From Bacteroidota bacterium (GTDB taxonomy: Bacteria > Bacteroidota > Bacteroidia > Flavobacteriales > Flavobacteriaceae): a stretch of DNA of 64,000 nucleotides. Shown one piece after another: positions 1 through 8,653 of the stretch. The position numbers and the translations under genes are program-made. Under the pieces are notes generated by a model. That model had not been told where the DNA came from. It was given only the letters and a program-made list of their open reading frames with translations, and did not search any database. Positions within the stretch are counted from its first letter, which is position 1. Each line of letters begins with the position of its first letter. Where the stretch lies: positions 248,001-312,000 of the forward strand of contig JAEYTL010000008.1 in the NCBI GenBank assembly GCA_023434025.1, given 5' to 3'.

Positions 1-111
1 TTCATATTGTAGTAGTAAAACATAAATTAACAGTGATTATTATAGTCTGCTTGACTGGAAATTCCTGCTTCGACTTCGTCGGAATAACAAAATCTGAAAC
101 CTGAAACACCT

Positions 112-420
112 CTACTCCCATTTATTCTGCTTATCCTTTTCCATAATTTCCTTTATTTTTCGCTCTTCCCAGTTATTTCCTAAAAACCATTGCGGGATAA
201 AGACTGATAATCCGTGTGCCAATAACCCGATTCCCCAAAAGAATGCGGTAAAGAAATTTTTATAGTGAAAATAAGACTCTCCCGGTGATAAGTTTTGCAT
301 GTTCACAACAACAATCATAATATTAACAACAATATAAACCATAGCATGAGTATAAAATCCTTTGATCTTCTGCACTCTTTTGCGGGCTTGTTCATACTTT
401 ATTTCTTCCGGTGTATTCAT
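112..420 (-). CDS. 2TM domain membrane protein
   Basis: Short inner-membrane protein of 102 residues. The layout is that of the 2TM domain family (PF13239 type): a charged N-terminal helix with the family-typical KKR/RV..IKGFY stretch (residues 12-24), a first hydrophobic segment (about 26-44), a loop, a second segment (about 58-77) and a basic tail with a W-EERKIKEIM motif. In Bacteroidota such domains occur alone or fused to LytS-type histidine kinases, as in the third gene of this run. It is the last gene of a same-strand series 2084 to 112, 7 bp beyond its neighbour, so probably co-transcribed with the kinase. The molecular role is unknown; a signalling or sensory accessory role is inferred from context. 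Confidence 0.85.
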   Translation of the reverse strand: MNTPEEIKYEQARKRVQKIKGFYTHAMVYIVVNIMIVVVNMQNLSPGESYFHYKNFFTAFFWGIGLLAHGLSVFIPQWFLGNNWEERKIKEIMEKDKQNKWE

Positions 421-427
421 TGTATTT

Positions 428-736
428 TTATTTAAATTGATTATTTTTTAATTTTTCTTCTTCCTCTTTTATAAATTGTTTGAGCTTTTTTTCTTCCCAT
501 TCCTTCCCAAAAAAGGATCCTGTTTCAAACACGCCTAAAGCGTGAAAAAGAAGACCTATTCCCCAACCGATCATCGGGTAAAAAAACCAGTAATGTTCCG
601 GTGTAAATTTAAAATTCACAAAAGCAATGGTAGGAATAACCAGAAGGTAAGCAATCAAATGACTGTAAAACCCTTTTATTTCCTGTACTTTTTCACTTGC
701 TTTTTTATATCGTTCGTAATCGCTTTTTGTTTCCAT
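428..736 (-). CDS. 2TM domain membrane protein
   Basis: Paralogue of the neighbouring 102-residue protein and of the C-terminus of the adjacent kinase. It shows the same elements in order: charged helix with VQEIKGFYSH, transmembrane segment near residues 27-42, a second aromatic/glycine-rich segment (about 52-68, containing GWGIGLLFHAL) and the tail W-EEKKLKQFIKEEEEK. It sits 10 bp downstream of the kinase stop, in one apparent transcription unit. Three 2TM copies side by side suggest local duplication. Function is not established; it may interact with the kinase through its shared domain. Confidence 0.85.
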   Translation of the reverse strand: METKSDYERYKKASEKVQEIKGFYSHLIAYLLVIPTIAFVNFKFTPEHYWFFYPMIGWGIGLLFHALGVFETGSFFGKEWEEKKLKQFIKEEEEKLKNNQFK

Positions 737-746
737 AACCTGTTTT

Positions 747-2084
747 TTAGTTCCAGTTAGTATCTTGTTTTTTGTCTCTGTTCATAATTTCCCGTATCTT
801 TTTATCTTCCCATGATTTTCCGTAACCAAAGGTTTCCAAAGCATGAAAAAGGATACCCATTCCCCACCCTAACATCGGAAACCAGAACCACTGAAATTTT
901 GAAGTATTCAGGTTTACAATAATCAGTACCGGTATTACCAGACAATACGAAAATAAATTGGCATAAAACCCCTTTAATTTTTCCACTCGCTCCTTTGCTC
1001 TGGCAAAAGCTATATTTTCGTTGTAATTATTCTGAACTGTCATATTCGTAATTTGTTTTGTTAAAATCGGTAATAAAACTTTAAATGTATTTTCATTTTC
1101 CTCAACCAACACGCTTCGCTTGGTTAAAATAGCATAGCGGTTTACTATGTTTTGCAGCCCAACTCCTTTTCTGTCAGACAACACTTCTTTCTTTTGTAAA
1201 TTGTTTTCCACAACCAACTGATTATCCTTGCTGTAAATTTTAATGTGCAATGGTTTGCTTTCACTGACCACGTTGTGTTTGATGCAGTTTTCCAATAATA
1301 ACTGAAGTGATAAAGGAACAACTTTAGCCTCTCCATGATCATCCTCTTCTGATAATTCAAACGTAATACTGTTTTCAAAACGCATCTTTAACAAGTTCAT
1401 ATAGGTTTTGGCAAAAGTCAGTTCTTCCTGCACCGTTACCAGTTCCTTATCTTTTTGTTCCAGCACATAACGGTAAATTTTGGATAAAGAAGTAGTGAAC
1501 TTCTGGGCATTTTCCGGATTCTCTTCAATCAGGGAACTTAATACATTGAGACTGTTGAACAAAAAATGCGGATCAATCTGGTTTTTCAGACTTTCAAACT
1601 GGGCAGAGGCATTTCCGGCAATTACCTTTTGTTCTTTTACTTTGTTTTCCTGGTAATCCTTATAAAAATAAAAAGCGTGAATAGCCAGCGTAACCACAAA
1701 TGTAATGATAATAGCAACGATGTAATTTGCCGGTTTTTCGTTGGCTAAAAAATCGTTAAAGGTTTGTTTTTCAATGATTACATCTTCTAAGATACGCATT
1801 AAAAAAATGACCAATAGTGTGATTAAAAACGAAGCCAATGCTCCGATAAAAAGCCGCTTTTTGGTAAAACGGTTATCCTTGAAAACCGCATCCAGTTTAC
1901 CGAAAATAAAACTGTTGGCAAAGTATAAAGAATATCCGTAGAGCATGGTATAACCAAAGTTCACCAGCAAATTATAGTCAAAAGCAACAGCTCCGTTAAT
2001 TAAAAACCGAATCAGTACGAGCACTAAAAATACGCTTACACTTATCCAGGTTGCCCTTGGGAATTCTTGAATATACTTTTTCAT
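747..2084 (-). CDS. LytS/YehU-type sensor histidine kinase with C-terminal 2TM domain
   Basis: Membrane histidine kinase of 445 residues. Residues 1-145 hold four hydrophobic segments (about 12-31, 40-60, 77-97, 121-141). A His_kinase domain (PF06580) follows, with the phospho-acceptor context DPHFLFNSLN (H173). The ATP-binding part includes the N-box-like LLLENCIKHN and the glycine motif GVGLQNIVNRY. After about residue 350 a complete 2TM domain (GFYANL, two hydrophobic segments, SWEDKKIREIM) is fused. Kinases of this class normally phosphorylate LytTR response regulators; none lies in this window, but the operon runs off its left edge. The unusual feature is two stand-alone 2TM genes directly downstream. 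The input signal is unknown. Confidence 0.93.
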   Translation of the reverse strand: MKKYIQEFPRATWISVSVFLVLVLIRFLINGAVAFDYNLLVNFGYTMLYGYSLYFANSFIFGKLDAVFKDNRFTKKRLFIGALASFLITLLVIFLMRILEDVIIEKQTFNDFLANEKPANYIVAIIITFVVTLAIHAFYFYKDYQENKVKEQKVIAGNASAQFESLKNQIDPHFLFNSLNVLSSLIEENPENAQKFTTSLSKIYRYVLEQKDKELVTVQEELTFAKTYMNLLKMRFENSITFELSEEDDHGEAKVVPLSLQLLLENCIKHNVVSESKPLHIKIYSKDNQLVVENNLQKKEVLSDRKGVGLQNIVNRYAILTKRSVLVEENENTFKVLLPILTKQITNMTVQNNYNENIAFARAKERVEKLKGFYANLFSYCLVIPVLIIVNLNTSKFQWFWFPMLGWGMGILFHALETFGYGKSWEDKKIREIMNRDKKQDTNWN

Positions 2085-2092
2085 TGTTGTTC

Positions 2093-2713
2093 TTATTTAC
2101 ACGCTTTGACTGCTTCTGCTGCCCTTTCCGCCCCCCATTTCGGATGAAAAACCGTTTGAGGCTTAAAAGTAGCAAAAAGTTCAATCGCTTTTTCAATTTG
2201 AGCACACATTGGTTTGGTATCAGTTCCGAAAAAACGGGCAGATCCCATTTCAAATTCGGCCTTACTGAACACCACTCTCGGGTTATCCGGTTCAATTTTT
2301 TCAGCTTTACCGTACAGTTCCATTACCTTTCCGGACAGTTTCATGCCGTTGGTCATCGGGTCAAATGCAATCCAGGCAGTGTGAATCATAGCCTGCATAA
2401 CCAACAGTTCTGCATTGTTCGGGTATTTGTTCAGTTCTACATCCAGGGCAGCCTGTGCTTTGGTTAATAACGCATTTACCCGCTCCTTGTCTTTGGTAGC
2501 AAAAGCACTGGTTGTATTCACCAAAGCTACATAATAATTGGGCAGCCAGTTTTCTTTCTCTGCCGAAGCAATCCGTTCAAACACTGCCGAAGCTTCCGTG
2601 TTTTTACCTTCTTCCCAAAGGGCAAAGGCTTTTGCCATTCCTTGTTCAAACTGACCCTGTGAAAATAAATGTGTTGTCACAAGTAAAACGAGGGTAACGA
2701 TTAGTTTTGTCAT
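2093..2713 (-). CDS. Exported TPR-like protein
   Basis: Secreted or periplasmic protein of 206 residues with a clear signal peptide (MTKLIVTLVLLVTTHLFSQG, cleavage after about residue 18-20). The rest is predicted helical with TPR-like spacing: AFALWEEGKNTEASAVFERI, a middle repeat ending LNKYPNNAEL, and YGKAEKIEPDNPRVVFSKAE. It ends 8 bp before the histidine kinase on the same strand and probably heads that transcription unit. A scaffold or sensing role for the kinase is possible but only inferred. I cannot assign a named family beyond TPR-like. Confidence 0.8.
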   Translation of the reverse strand: MTKLIVTLVLLVTTHLFSQGQFEQGMAKAFALWEEGKNTEASAVFERIASAEKENWLPNYYVALVNTTSAFATKDKERVNALLTKAQAALDVELNKYPNNAELLVMQAMIHTAWIAFDPMTNGMKLSGKVMELYGKAEKIEPDNPRVVFSKAEFEMGSARFFGTDTKPMCAQIEKAIELFATFKPQTVFHPKWGAERAAEAVKACK

Positions 2714-2888
2714 GATTTAGATTTTTTGATTGTTAGATTATTGGAATTTTGGTTTTGATATTGCTATTATTACTGCTCTTGAATTTTAATTTCCTGATTC
2801 AAATTTCCGTTGAATAACTTACTTTAAAAAAAGTGTTTTACTGAACTGTTGATTTTTTAGGATGAATTGTTTTTTTGAATAACTCAGC

Positions 2889-5042
2889 CTACAAATTCTC
2901 CAATTGATTTGTCTTTTTATTATCGCTAATCGTCCAAAAGAACCCGACAAAGAAGAATCGGTCAGCTGCCTGACCAATAGCTCTCCGTTGAAACTGCCCG
3001 TTCATATCGGGTGAACTGGCATACTGATAACCGAAAACATTATCGGTTCCGATGATGTTAGAAACCGAGAAATACAAAATCTTTTGTTGCGAAAGCAAAT
3101 AAGCCCAGTTGAAACTCAGATTCTGATAGGCCTTTGTTTTGCCGTTCATAAATGTGGCTTCATTCGGATTGTTATACGGCCGGCCGGAATTAACCGTGTA
3201 TGAAAATCCGATCTGCGATTTCCATTCTTCAATCCAGTGTTTGGTGACAACCGATAAGGTGTGATCGGCTATAAAACTTGGTGTAACTTGATTCGGATAG
3301 TTCAAGTAATTGCGTTCGGTATCGATGTAGGAATACGAAACCCAGTAATCGGTGTTTTTGAAAGTTTTATTATCCCGCCAGAAAATATCAATTCCCTGGG
3401 CAAAACCGTTACCCTCATTGGTAAAAACCGAATTAAACTGAGCTGTTTCCGTATCAAATTTTACCAGATCATTGTATTTTTTATAATAGGCTTCGGCCCT
3501 GAACAAACGTCCGTTTTTATGATGCTGGAAATTTAAAATATAATGACTTGCTTTTTCTGACTCAAAATCAGTTGAATACTTGATGTAATCCGCTCTCGGG
3601 GTTTGTACAAAATCGCCATAGGCAAACGAAAATTGACCGTTTTTGGAGATTTTGTAAGCAAAAGAAGCTCTTGGTGAAAGTCGGAATTCATCCAATAGAC
3701 TATTTTGTGCAGCTCTTACTCCTACTTTCATGGCTACTTTTTTACTAAAAAAAACATCCGATTCCAGGTAAGCGGCGGTAATGGAATTTTGATACCCTAC
3801 CCTGAATGTTTCGCTCTGAAAAACCTGGAATTGCTCATCAAAGTCCGTTACAAAATAATCCGCTCCGGCTGTTAACCTGATCCTTTCCGTGATTTTTTTT
3901 CCGATTTTCATTTTTAAATGAAGGGCATTTTCGTCGTTCTCCACCTGGTCAGAGTTGATCCCGATTTTGTTTAAACCGATTCCGTAACTGATTCCGGTAT
4001 GCAGATTCCAGTTATCTCCAAATGTTCCTTTATACGAAGCATTTCCGTAAAAGTTATCATTTCGCAGATCAAACCGTACTTTTTCCGGCTGATTGATATC
4101 CTCCTGATTGATATCAAACTGCGATACATCAAAAGCTCCGTACACTTTTAGCAATCCGTTCTTAAACTGATAACGATACACCAGTTCACCGGCCATCGAT
4201 TGATACGGTTTATTCCAATCTACCGCCTGCGGAATCAGTTTTTGATACGGTTCAAGATTGATGTAAGCGGCATTAAAAGTGAGTGAATTTTTATTCCATT
4301 TTTGCGTATTTCCGATTCCTAATCCAACAGACATCAACGAAATATCGGTTTGTTCCTGTGTAGGCTCATCAATCGTGTTTAAGGTCAGTACACTGGATAG
4401 AGCTTCGCCGAATTCGGCACTATATCCTCCGGTTGAAAACGAAATTCCATTGAACAGAAAAGGCGAAAAACGTCCGCGGGTAGGCAGGTTCTGAGCCGTT
4501 GCCCCATACGGTTGAGCTACCCGGAGTCCGTCCACAAACGTTTGGGTTTCATCCGCCTCCCCTCCACGAACAAACAACCGGCCGCTTTCACCCACGGTTT
4601 GCGTTCCGGGCAAGGTATTCAATGCCCCGATAATATCACCGGCTGCTCCGGCTGTAGTGACGATATCTAAGGGCTTTAAAACAGAAACTCTGGCTTTATC
4701 GCCTGCTTCAAACGTTCCGGCCGTGACAATCACAGCGTCTAATGTATTGACACTTTCTTTAAGCTTGATGGTTTGGTTTTGGAAGTTGGTAACATCAATT
4801 TCTTTTTTAAAGGTTTCATACGAAAGAAAACTCACAATAAGCGTTTTGATTCCGTTTTCAGACGTGCTGAAGGTAAAGTTGCCGTTTTCATCCGAAGAAG
4901 CTCCGTCATACGTTCCTTCTAAATAAATATTAGCTCCGGGAATGGCTATGCCTTTTTCATCGGTAATTTTACCTGAAATTTCTGATTGAGCAAAACTTTG
5001 CATCGCTACGGAAAAAAGTAAAAGAGTAAAAATAGTTTTCAT
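2889..5042 (-). CDS. TonB-dependent receptor with carboxypeptidase-like regulatory domain
   Basis: Outer-membrane active transporter of 717 residues. I chose the ATG at 5042 because MKTIFTLLLFSVAMQSFAQ is a textbook signal peptide; an in-frame ATG 33 bp upstream adds 11 implausible residues. After the signal comes a CarboxypepD_reg-like beta-sandwich (ISGKITDEKGIAIPGANIYL). A TonB plug follows (TVGESGRLFVRGGEADETQ, then FVDG), and then a long beta-barrel rich in aromatic strands. Substrate is unknown. No SusD-like lipoprotein lies next to it, so polysaccharide uptake as a SusCD pair is unlikely; siderophore, cobalamin or peptide uptake is possible. It stands alone on the minus strand. Confidence 0.93.
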   Translation of the reverse strand: MKTIFTLLLFSVAMQSFAQSEISGKITDEKGIAIPGANIYLEGTYDGASSDENGNFTFSTSENGIKTLIVSFLSYETFKKEIDVTNFQNQTIKLKESVNTLDAVIVTAGTFEAGDKARVSVLKPLDIVTTAGAAGDIIGALNTLPGTQTVGESGRLFVRGGEADETQTFVDGLRVAQPYGATAQNLPTRGRFSPFLFNGISFSTGGYSAEFGEALSSVLTLNTIDEPTQEQTDISLMSVGLGIGNTQKWNKNSLTFNAAYINLEPYQKLIPQAVDWNKPYQSMAGELVYRYQFKNGLLKVYGAFDVSQFDINQEDINQPEKVRFDLRNDNFYGNASYKGTFGDNWNLHTGISYGIGLNKIGINSDQVENDENALHLKMKIGKKITERIRLTAGADYFVTDFDEQFQVFQSETFRVGYQNSITAAYLESDVFFSKKVAMKVGVRAAQNSLLDEFRLSPRASFAYKISKNGQFSFAYGDFVQTPRADYIKYSTDFESEKASHYILNFQHHKNGRLFRAEAYYKKYNDLVKFDTETAQFNSVFTNEGNGFAQGIDIFWRDNKTFKNTDYWVSYSYIDTERNYLNYPNQVTPSFIADHTLSVVTKHWIEEWKSQIGFSYTVNSGRPYNNPNEATFMNGKTKAYQNLSFNWAYLLSQQKILYFSVSNIIGTDNVFGYQYASSPDMNGQFQRRAIGQAADRFFFVGFFWTISDNKKTNQLENL

Positions 5043-5155
5043 TAGTTTGATTTTGATGAGACAAAATTGCTCCAATAATCATCCCTAAAAAATGAAAACT
5101 GACTGAGTTGTAGAAAATGAAGGATGAATTGTATTTATGACATTAATTTTATTTT

Positions 5156-5247
5156 AACCATTAAGAAGTTAAGAAAATTAAGTCTTTTCATTAAGGTTTA
5201 TTGTATAAATGTTACAAACTTAATGAACCTTAATTTCTTAATGGTTT
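5156..5247. repeat. Imperfect inverted repeat (interspersed-repeat-like)
   Basis: The left arm starts AACCATTAAGAAGTTAAG and the right arm ends CTTAATTTCTTAATGGTTT-like. The arms are nearly reverse complements over about 27 bp, with a short centre. It lies in the 287 bp gap between the TonB receptor (minus) and nudK (plus). The AT-rich ATTAAG-type wording resembles dispersed repeats common in Flavobacterium genomes (recollection, not searched). It could also fold as a long hairpin in RNA. Confidence 0.6.
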
Positions 5248-5329
5248 AGATTTTTAGTTAGATCAAATCGAATAAAAACTTTATTCCCTCGTTAAAGATT
5301 ATGATATTTGTAAACAAGTAAAAAATTCT

Positions 5330-5908
5330 ATGAACCCGAAAATCCAAATCACCCAAACCGAATTATTATCCGATAACTGGTATCTGCTCAACAAAGTTAC
5401 TTATGAATTTACGCCTGAAAACGGTGAACCCGAAATCCAACGCAGAGAAGTCTATGATCGCGGAAACGGAGCGGCCATTTTGTTATACAATAAAGAAAAA
5501 CAAACCGTTATTTTAACCCGGCAATTTCGTTTACCCACTTTTTTAAACGGAAATGAAAGCGGTATGATGATTGAAGTCTGTGCCGGCCTGTTAGACGAAA
5601 AAAATCCGGAAGATTGTATTAAACGCGAAACCGAAGAAGAAACCGGTTACCGCATTCAAGAGGTAAAAAAAGTATTTGAAGCCTACATGTCGCCCGGAGC
5701 AGTGACTGAAATCTTATATTTCTTTACGGCTGAATACCAACCGGAAATGAAAGTGAGTGAAGGGGGCGGACTGGCTTCGGAGCACGAATACATTGAAGTA
5801 CTGGAAATCAGTTTTAGCAATGCTTTAGCAATGGTTTACAACGGAGAAATCAAAGATGCCAAAACCATTATGTTATTGTTGCATGCAAAAAGTGAAGGGT
5901 TGTTATGA
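5330..5908 (+). CDS. nudK: NUDIX hydrolase, GDP-mannose pyrophosphatase (NudK)-like
   Basis: Cytosolic Mg-dependent pyrophosphohydrolase of 192 residues, the usual NudK length. The Nudix helix is visible as GLLDEKNPEDCIKR followed by ETEEETGY, with the REUxEExGU glutamates intact. It is preceded by the strand VILTRQFRLPTFLNG and the NudK-typical MMIEVCAG. A YMSPGAVTEILYFF segment follows, as in the ADP-sugar/GDP-mannose subgroup. The first Nudix glutamate position is Asn here, but the subgroup has a one-residue-shorter box, so activity is likely retained. It overlaps the next gene by 4 bp (ATGA), indicating translational coupling. GDP-mannose specificity is inferred from subgroup resemblance. 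Confidence 0.85.
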   Translation: MNPKIQITQTELLSDNWYLLNKVTYEFTPENGEPEIQRREVYDRGNGAAILLYNKEKQTVILTRQFRLPTFLNGNESGMMIEVCAGLLDEKNPEDCIKRETEEETGYRIQEVKKVFEAYMSPGAVTEILYFFTAEYQPEMKVSEGGGLASEHEYIEVLEISFSNALAMVYNGEIKDAKTIMLLLHAKSEGLL

Positions 5909-6291
5909 ACATAACCAAAATTCACCATATCGCCATCATAGCTTCAGACTATGAAATTTCAAAAGCCTTTTATACAGAAGTTTTAGGATTAACCATTATA
6001 CGGGAAGTTTATCGGAAGGAGCGTGATTCCTATAAACTGGATCTGGCGTTAAACGGAAATTATGTGATTGAATTATTTTCATTTCCCCAACCGCCCCAAC
6101 GTCCTTCCAGACCCGAAGCCGTCGGTTTGAGGCATTTGGCTTTTGAAGTAGATAATCTGGATGAAACGATTGCTTTCCTAAATGCAAGAAAGATAATTTC
6201 TGAACCTGTTCGCCTTGATGAGTTTACCGGAAAACGGTTTACGTTTATTCAAGATCCGGATGCACTGCCGATTGAGTTTTATGAAAAATAA
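5905..6291 (+). CDS. VOC family protein (glyoxalase I-like, YaeR/GloA2 type)
   Basis: Small cytosolic metalloenzyme of 128 residues with two beta-alpha-beta-beta-beta VOC units. Metal ligands fit the pattern H8 (IHHIAI), E in YVIELFSFP, H in GLRHLAFEVDNL and E in PIEFYE near the C-terminus. The insert RPSRPEAVGLRH is typical of the YaeR/GloA2 group. It is translationally coupled to the upstream Nudix gene (ATGA overlap). Reaction is unproven; members may detoxify aldehydes, but homologues are mostly annotated only as VOC family. Confidence 0.88.
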   Translation: MNITKIHHIAIIASDYEISKAFYTEVLGLTIIREVYRKERDSYKLDLALNGNYVIELFSFPQPPQRPSRPEAVGLRHLAFEVDNLDETIAFLNARKIISEPVRLDEFTGKRFTFIQDPDALPIEFYEK

Positions 6292-6359
6292 GCCCTGGCA
6301 GCACTTTCAAATCTTATCAACAAAAAACAAATCCATCTGCTTAAATCGCAAATAATCGC

Positions 6360-6367
6360 TACTTTTG
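6360..6367 (+). promoter_or_regulatory. Bacteroidota -7 promoter element
   Basis: TACTTTTG matches TAnnTTTG and lies 23 bp before the ATG of the pRiA4b ORF-3-like gene. A convincing -33 TTG is not obvious. Confidence 0.5.
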
Positions 6368-6390
6368 CCTTTCGTAAAAATGCAACGAAG

Positions 6391-6927
6391 ATGATTTATA
6401 AATTACGAGTGATACTCGACAATGAAGACGATGTTTTCAGGGATTTGGCCATCGAAAACACCGACACGTTAGAAGATTTACACAACGCCATTGTAAATGC
6501 CTTTGGTTTTGACGGAAGTGAAATGGCTTCTTTTTACACCTGCGATGACAATTGGAACCAGGAAGACGAAATTCCGCTTTTTGATACCGGCGATACACCC
6601 GGAGAAATGCGGATTATGAGTGATCTGACTCTGGATGACATGCTGTATGAAAAGCAGACCAAGATTATTTATGTATATGACTTCCTGAATATGTGGACGT
6701 TTCTGGTTGAACTGGCTGCCATAGAAGAAAAGCAGGCCGGAGCAACCTACCCGGAACTACTGTTCTCGCACGGATTGATGCCGGTTGGTGCCAACGACCC
6801 GACTTTTGAAGCTGATGATGACAACTTATTTGCCGAATTTGAAGACGATTTAGACGAAGATGACCTGGATATGTTTGATGATGATGACTCGTTTGAAGAT
6901 TTCGGATTTGAGGAGAATTGGAATTAA
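6391..6927 (+). CDS. Plasmid pRiA4b ORF-3 family protein
   Basis: Protein of 178 residues resembling the pRiA4b ORF-3/IS1096 TnpR-like family (PF07929). It begins MIYKLRVILDNEDDVFRDL, then DTLEDLHNAIVNAFGF, SFYTCDDNW, and YVYDFLNMWTFLVEL, which are the expected blocks. The last 40 residues are extremely acidic (runs of Asp/Glu such as DEDDLDMFDDDD). Despite the name, chromosomal copies are common in Flavobacteriia and there is no transposase nearby. The biochemical role is unknown. It has its own promoter-like element upstream. Confidence 0.85.
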   Translation: MIYKLRVILDNEDDVFRDLAIENTDTLEDLHNAIVNAFGFDGSEMASFYTCDDNWNQEDEIPLFDTGDTPGEMRIMSDLTLDDMLYEKQTKIIYVYDFLNMWTFLVELAAIEEKQAGATYPELLFSHGLMPVGANDPTFEADDDNLFAEFEDDLDEDDLDMFDDDDSFEDFGFEENWN

Positions 6928-6931
6928 CAAA

Positions 6932-7387
6932 GGGTTAAAAGTTTAATCGTTTAATATTGTTATAGCTACCATTAAAAGATTTTGAAGATTTAGAAATATG
7001 GAAAGAAGCGACAAGGTTATCTAAAGAAATAATTTTACTATCTAAAATGACTGACTTAAAACATGATTTCAAATTAAAAGATCAAATCAAAGACTCAACT
7101 GGTTCTGTTATGGATAATGTTGCTGAAGGATTTGAAACAAGTGGAAACGCAGAATTTAAATAATTTTTAGCTATTGCAAAGGCTCTTCTGGCGAAACCCG
7201 TTCTCAACAATATAGAATTTTTGACAATGATTACATTAATGAAGATAAATTAAATGTTATTATTGCCGAATATGAAAAACTCAATGAAAAACTCACAATT
7301 TTATTGTATATCTAAATAATTCCGATTTTAAAGGCACAAAGCTTATCAAACCTTAAACAATTTTAAACTTTTAAACAATTATAACCC
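6932..7387. repeat. Terminal inverted repeats flanking four-helix-bundle remnant
   Basis: The left arm (6932-6961, GGGTTAAAAGTTTAATCG then TTTAATATTGTT) and the right arm (7356-7387, AACAATTTTAAACTTTTAAAC then AATTATAACCC) are imperfect reverse complements of about 30 bp. They enclose the decayed gene at 6972-7315. The right arm stops just before the ATG at 7392. The layout suggests a small mobile cassette, possibly related to intervening-sequence elements; this is inference. Confidence 0.5.
6972..7315 (+). pseudogene. Decayed four helix bundle (23S rRNA IVS-like) protein gene
   Basis: Reading from 6972 gives LKDFEDLEIWKEATRLSKEI and later SVMDNVAEGFETSG, which match the four-helix-bundle family (PF05635-like; known from 23S rRNA intervening sequences). 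There is no start codon before it: the same frame has TAG just upstream. The frame is interrupted by TAA at 7161-7163. A one-base deletion near 7178 shifts the conserved SGETRSQ block into another frame, after which it reads to TAA at 7313-7315. Three independent lesions make it a pseudogene. Confidence 0.8.
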
Positions 7388-7391
7388 AAAT

Positions 7392-8450
7392 ATGATTAAC
7401 CTGTTCAACGCCCACATCGAATCCTTATCCATCCACCGGGTTGGAAACAAAAGCCGTAACGAGGCTATTTTTTTATCGGAACAATCGTATCAGACCAATG
7501 ACGAAATCATGCCGCTGCTCAAAGAGTTTTTCCTGAAGCCTTTTCGTGAAAAGGAAGAGAATTACTATCAGTTCGCTCATGAAGTTGATTTGGAGTACCA
7601 CGATATGTACAAACTGGCTTCGGAAGTTTTTGACAACCCGTCTGTCATACACGAAGTTTCCAAAAAAATCACCAAACATCTGTTTGAACAGTCCAACCAT
7701 CCGCACATTAAAAACGGAGAAGTTTACGTAGGCTATTTTACAAATCTGACCATAGACAACAATGTGGTTGATGCCGTTGGCGTGTTTAAAAGTGAATTAC
7801 AGTCTGATTTTCTTCAATTCGAAGAAAAAGGCTCGAACCTGGAAATGCATCTGCAGCATGGAATCAATTTAAATAAACTGGACAAAGGTTGTTTGATTTT
7901 TAATTATAAAAAAGAAGAGGGGTATAAAATACTGACGGTTGACAGCAACCGCTATGATGCCCGTTATTGGCTGGAACACTTTTTAAGTGTGGATGCTTTT
8001 CAGGATGAAAACTTTATCACTAAAAAGTACTTAAAATTTTGTCAGGATTTTGCCAAAGATGTTGTACTTCCGGCAGAAGATAAAAAACAGGAAGTAATGT
8101 TCATGAACCGGTCAGTTAATTATTTTGCCAAAAATGATGAATTTGAAGAAACTAATTTTCTGAACGAAGTGATTGATAATCCCGATTTAATTCCCGAGTT
8201 TAAAAACTACAAGGTAGATAAAGGTGAAAAGTACAGCATTGAAGATGTAACCAATTTCCCGATCGCCAACGCTGCCGTGACTGATGCCCGGAAAAAAATT
8301 AAAAATGTTATTAACCTGGATACAAACATTCAAATTAAACTCGATTTTATCAATCCGGAAAGTGCTGAGAAATTTGTTGAAAAAGGCTGGGATGAAGAAA
8401 AGCAAATGTATTATTACTTGGTTTATTTTAATAAAGAACAAAAGTCATAA
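7392..8450 (+). CDS. Nucleoid-associated protein (37 kDa family)
   Basis: Protein of 352 residues matching the 37-kD nucleoid-associated family (PF04245; YejK/NdpA type). It opens with FNAHIESLSIHRVGNKSRNE, followed by the family-typical LLKEFFLKPF and the block VGYFTNLTIDNNVVDAVGVF, then a C-terminal domain rich in charged helices. E. coli YejK associates with the nucleoid; in Bacteroidota these proteins are widespread and uncharacterised. It is monocistronic, with a hairpin terminator-like sequence at 8500. The start ATG at 7392 immediately follows the inverted repeat of the upstream cassette. Confidence 0.87.
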   Translation: MINLFNAHIESLSIHRVGNKSRNEAIFLSEQSYQTNDEIMPLLKEFFLKPFREKEENYYQFAHEVDLEYHDMYKLASEVFDNPSVIHEVSKKITKHLFEQSNHPHIKNGEVYVGYFTNLTIDNNVVDAVGVFKSELQSDFLQFEEKGSNLEMHLQHGINLNKLDKGCLIFNYKKEEGYKILTVDSNRYDARYWLEHFLSVDAFQDENFITKKYLKFCQDFAKDVVLPAEDKKQEVMFMNRSVNYFAKNDEFEETNFLNEVIDNPDLIPEFKNYKVDKGEKYSIEDVTNFPIANAAVTDARKKIKNVINLDTNIQIKLDFINPESAEKFVEKGWDEEKQMYYYLVYFNKEQKS

Positions 8451-8499
8451 ACGTACGGATAGCCAGCCGTACATCTAATAATATCTTCATACTACTCCT

Positions 8500-8537
8500 A
8501 TCCTCAATCAATTAAACAAGGTTGAGGATTTTATTTT
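8500..8537 (+). terminator. Rho-independent terminator
   Basis: Stem ATCCTCAA / TTGAGGAT separated by 14 nt and followed by TTTATTTT. It lies 50 bp after the nucleoid-associated protein gene. A second small stem (GTACGG/CCGTAC) sits just before it at about 8453-8474. Confidence 0.7.
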
Positions 8538-8653
8538 ACAAAAAATAATATTTTTCTTATGTTTTTAAAATATCCAAGTATTTTATCGACTTTTTTTGTT
8601 GCTTTGTCTGGTTTTAAGTAAGTTTAACCTGCCACAAAACATCACCTTAGTCT

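Noticed and set aside
1..111. Short palindromic CCTGCTTCGAC..GTCGGAATAACA stretch
   Set aside because: Too short and imperfect to call; perhaps part of a dispersed repeat or terminator of the first gene.
2889..5042. SusCD polysaccharide-uptake pair
   Set aside because: Neither TonB receptor in the window has an adjacent SusD-like lipoprotein.
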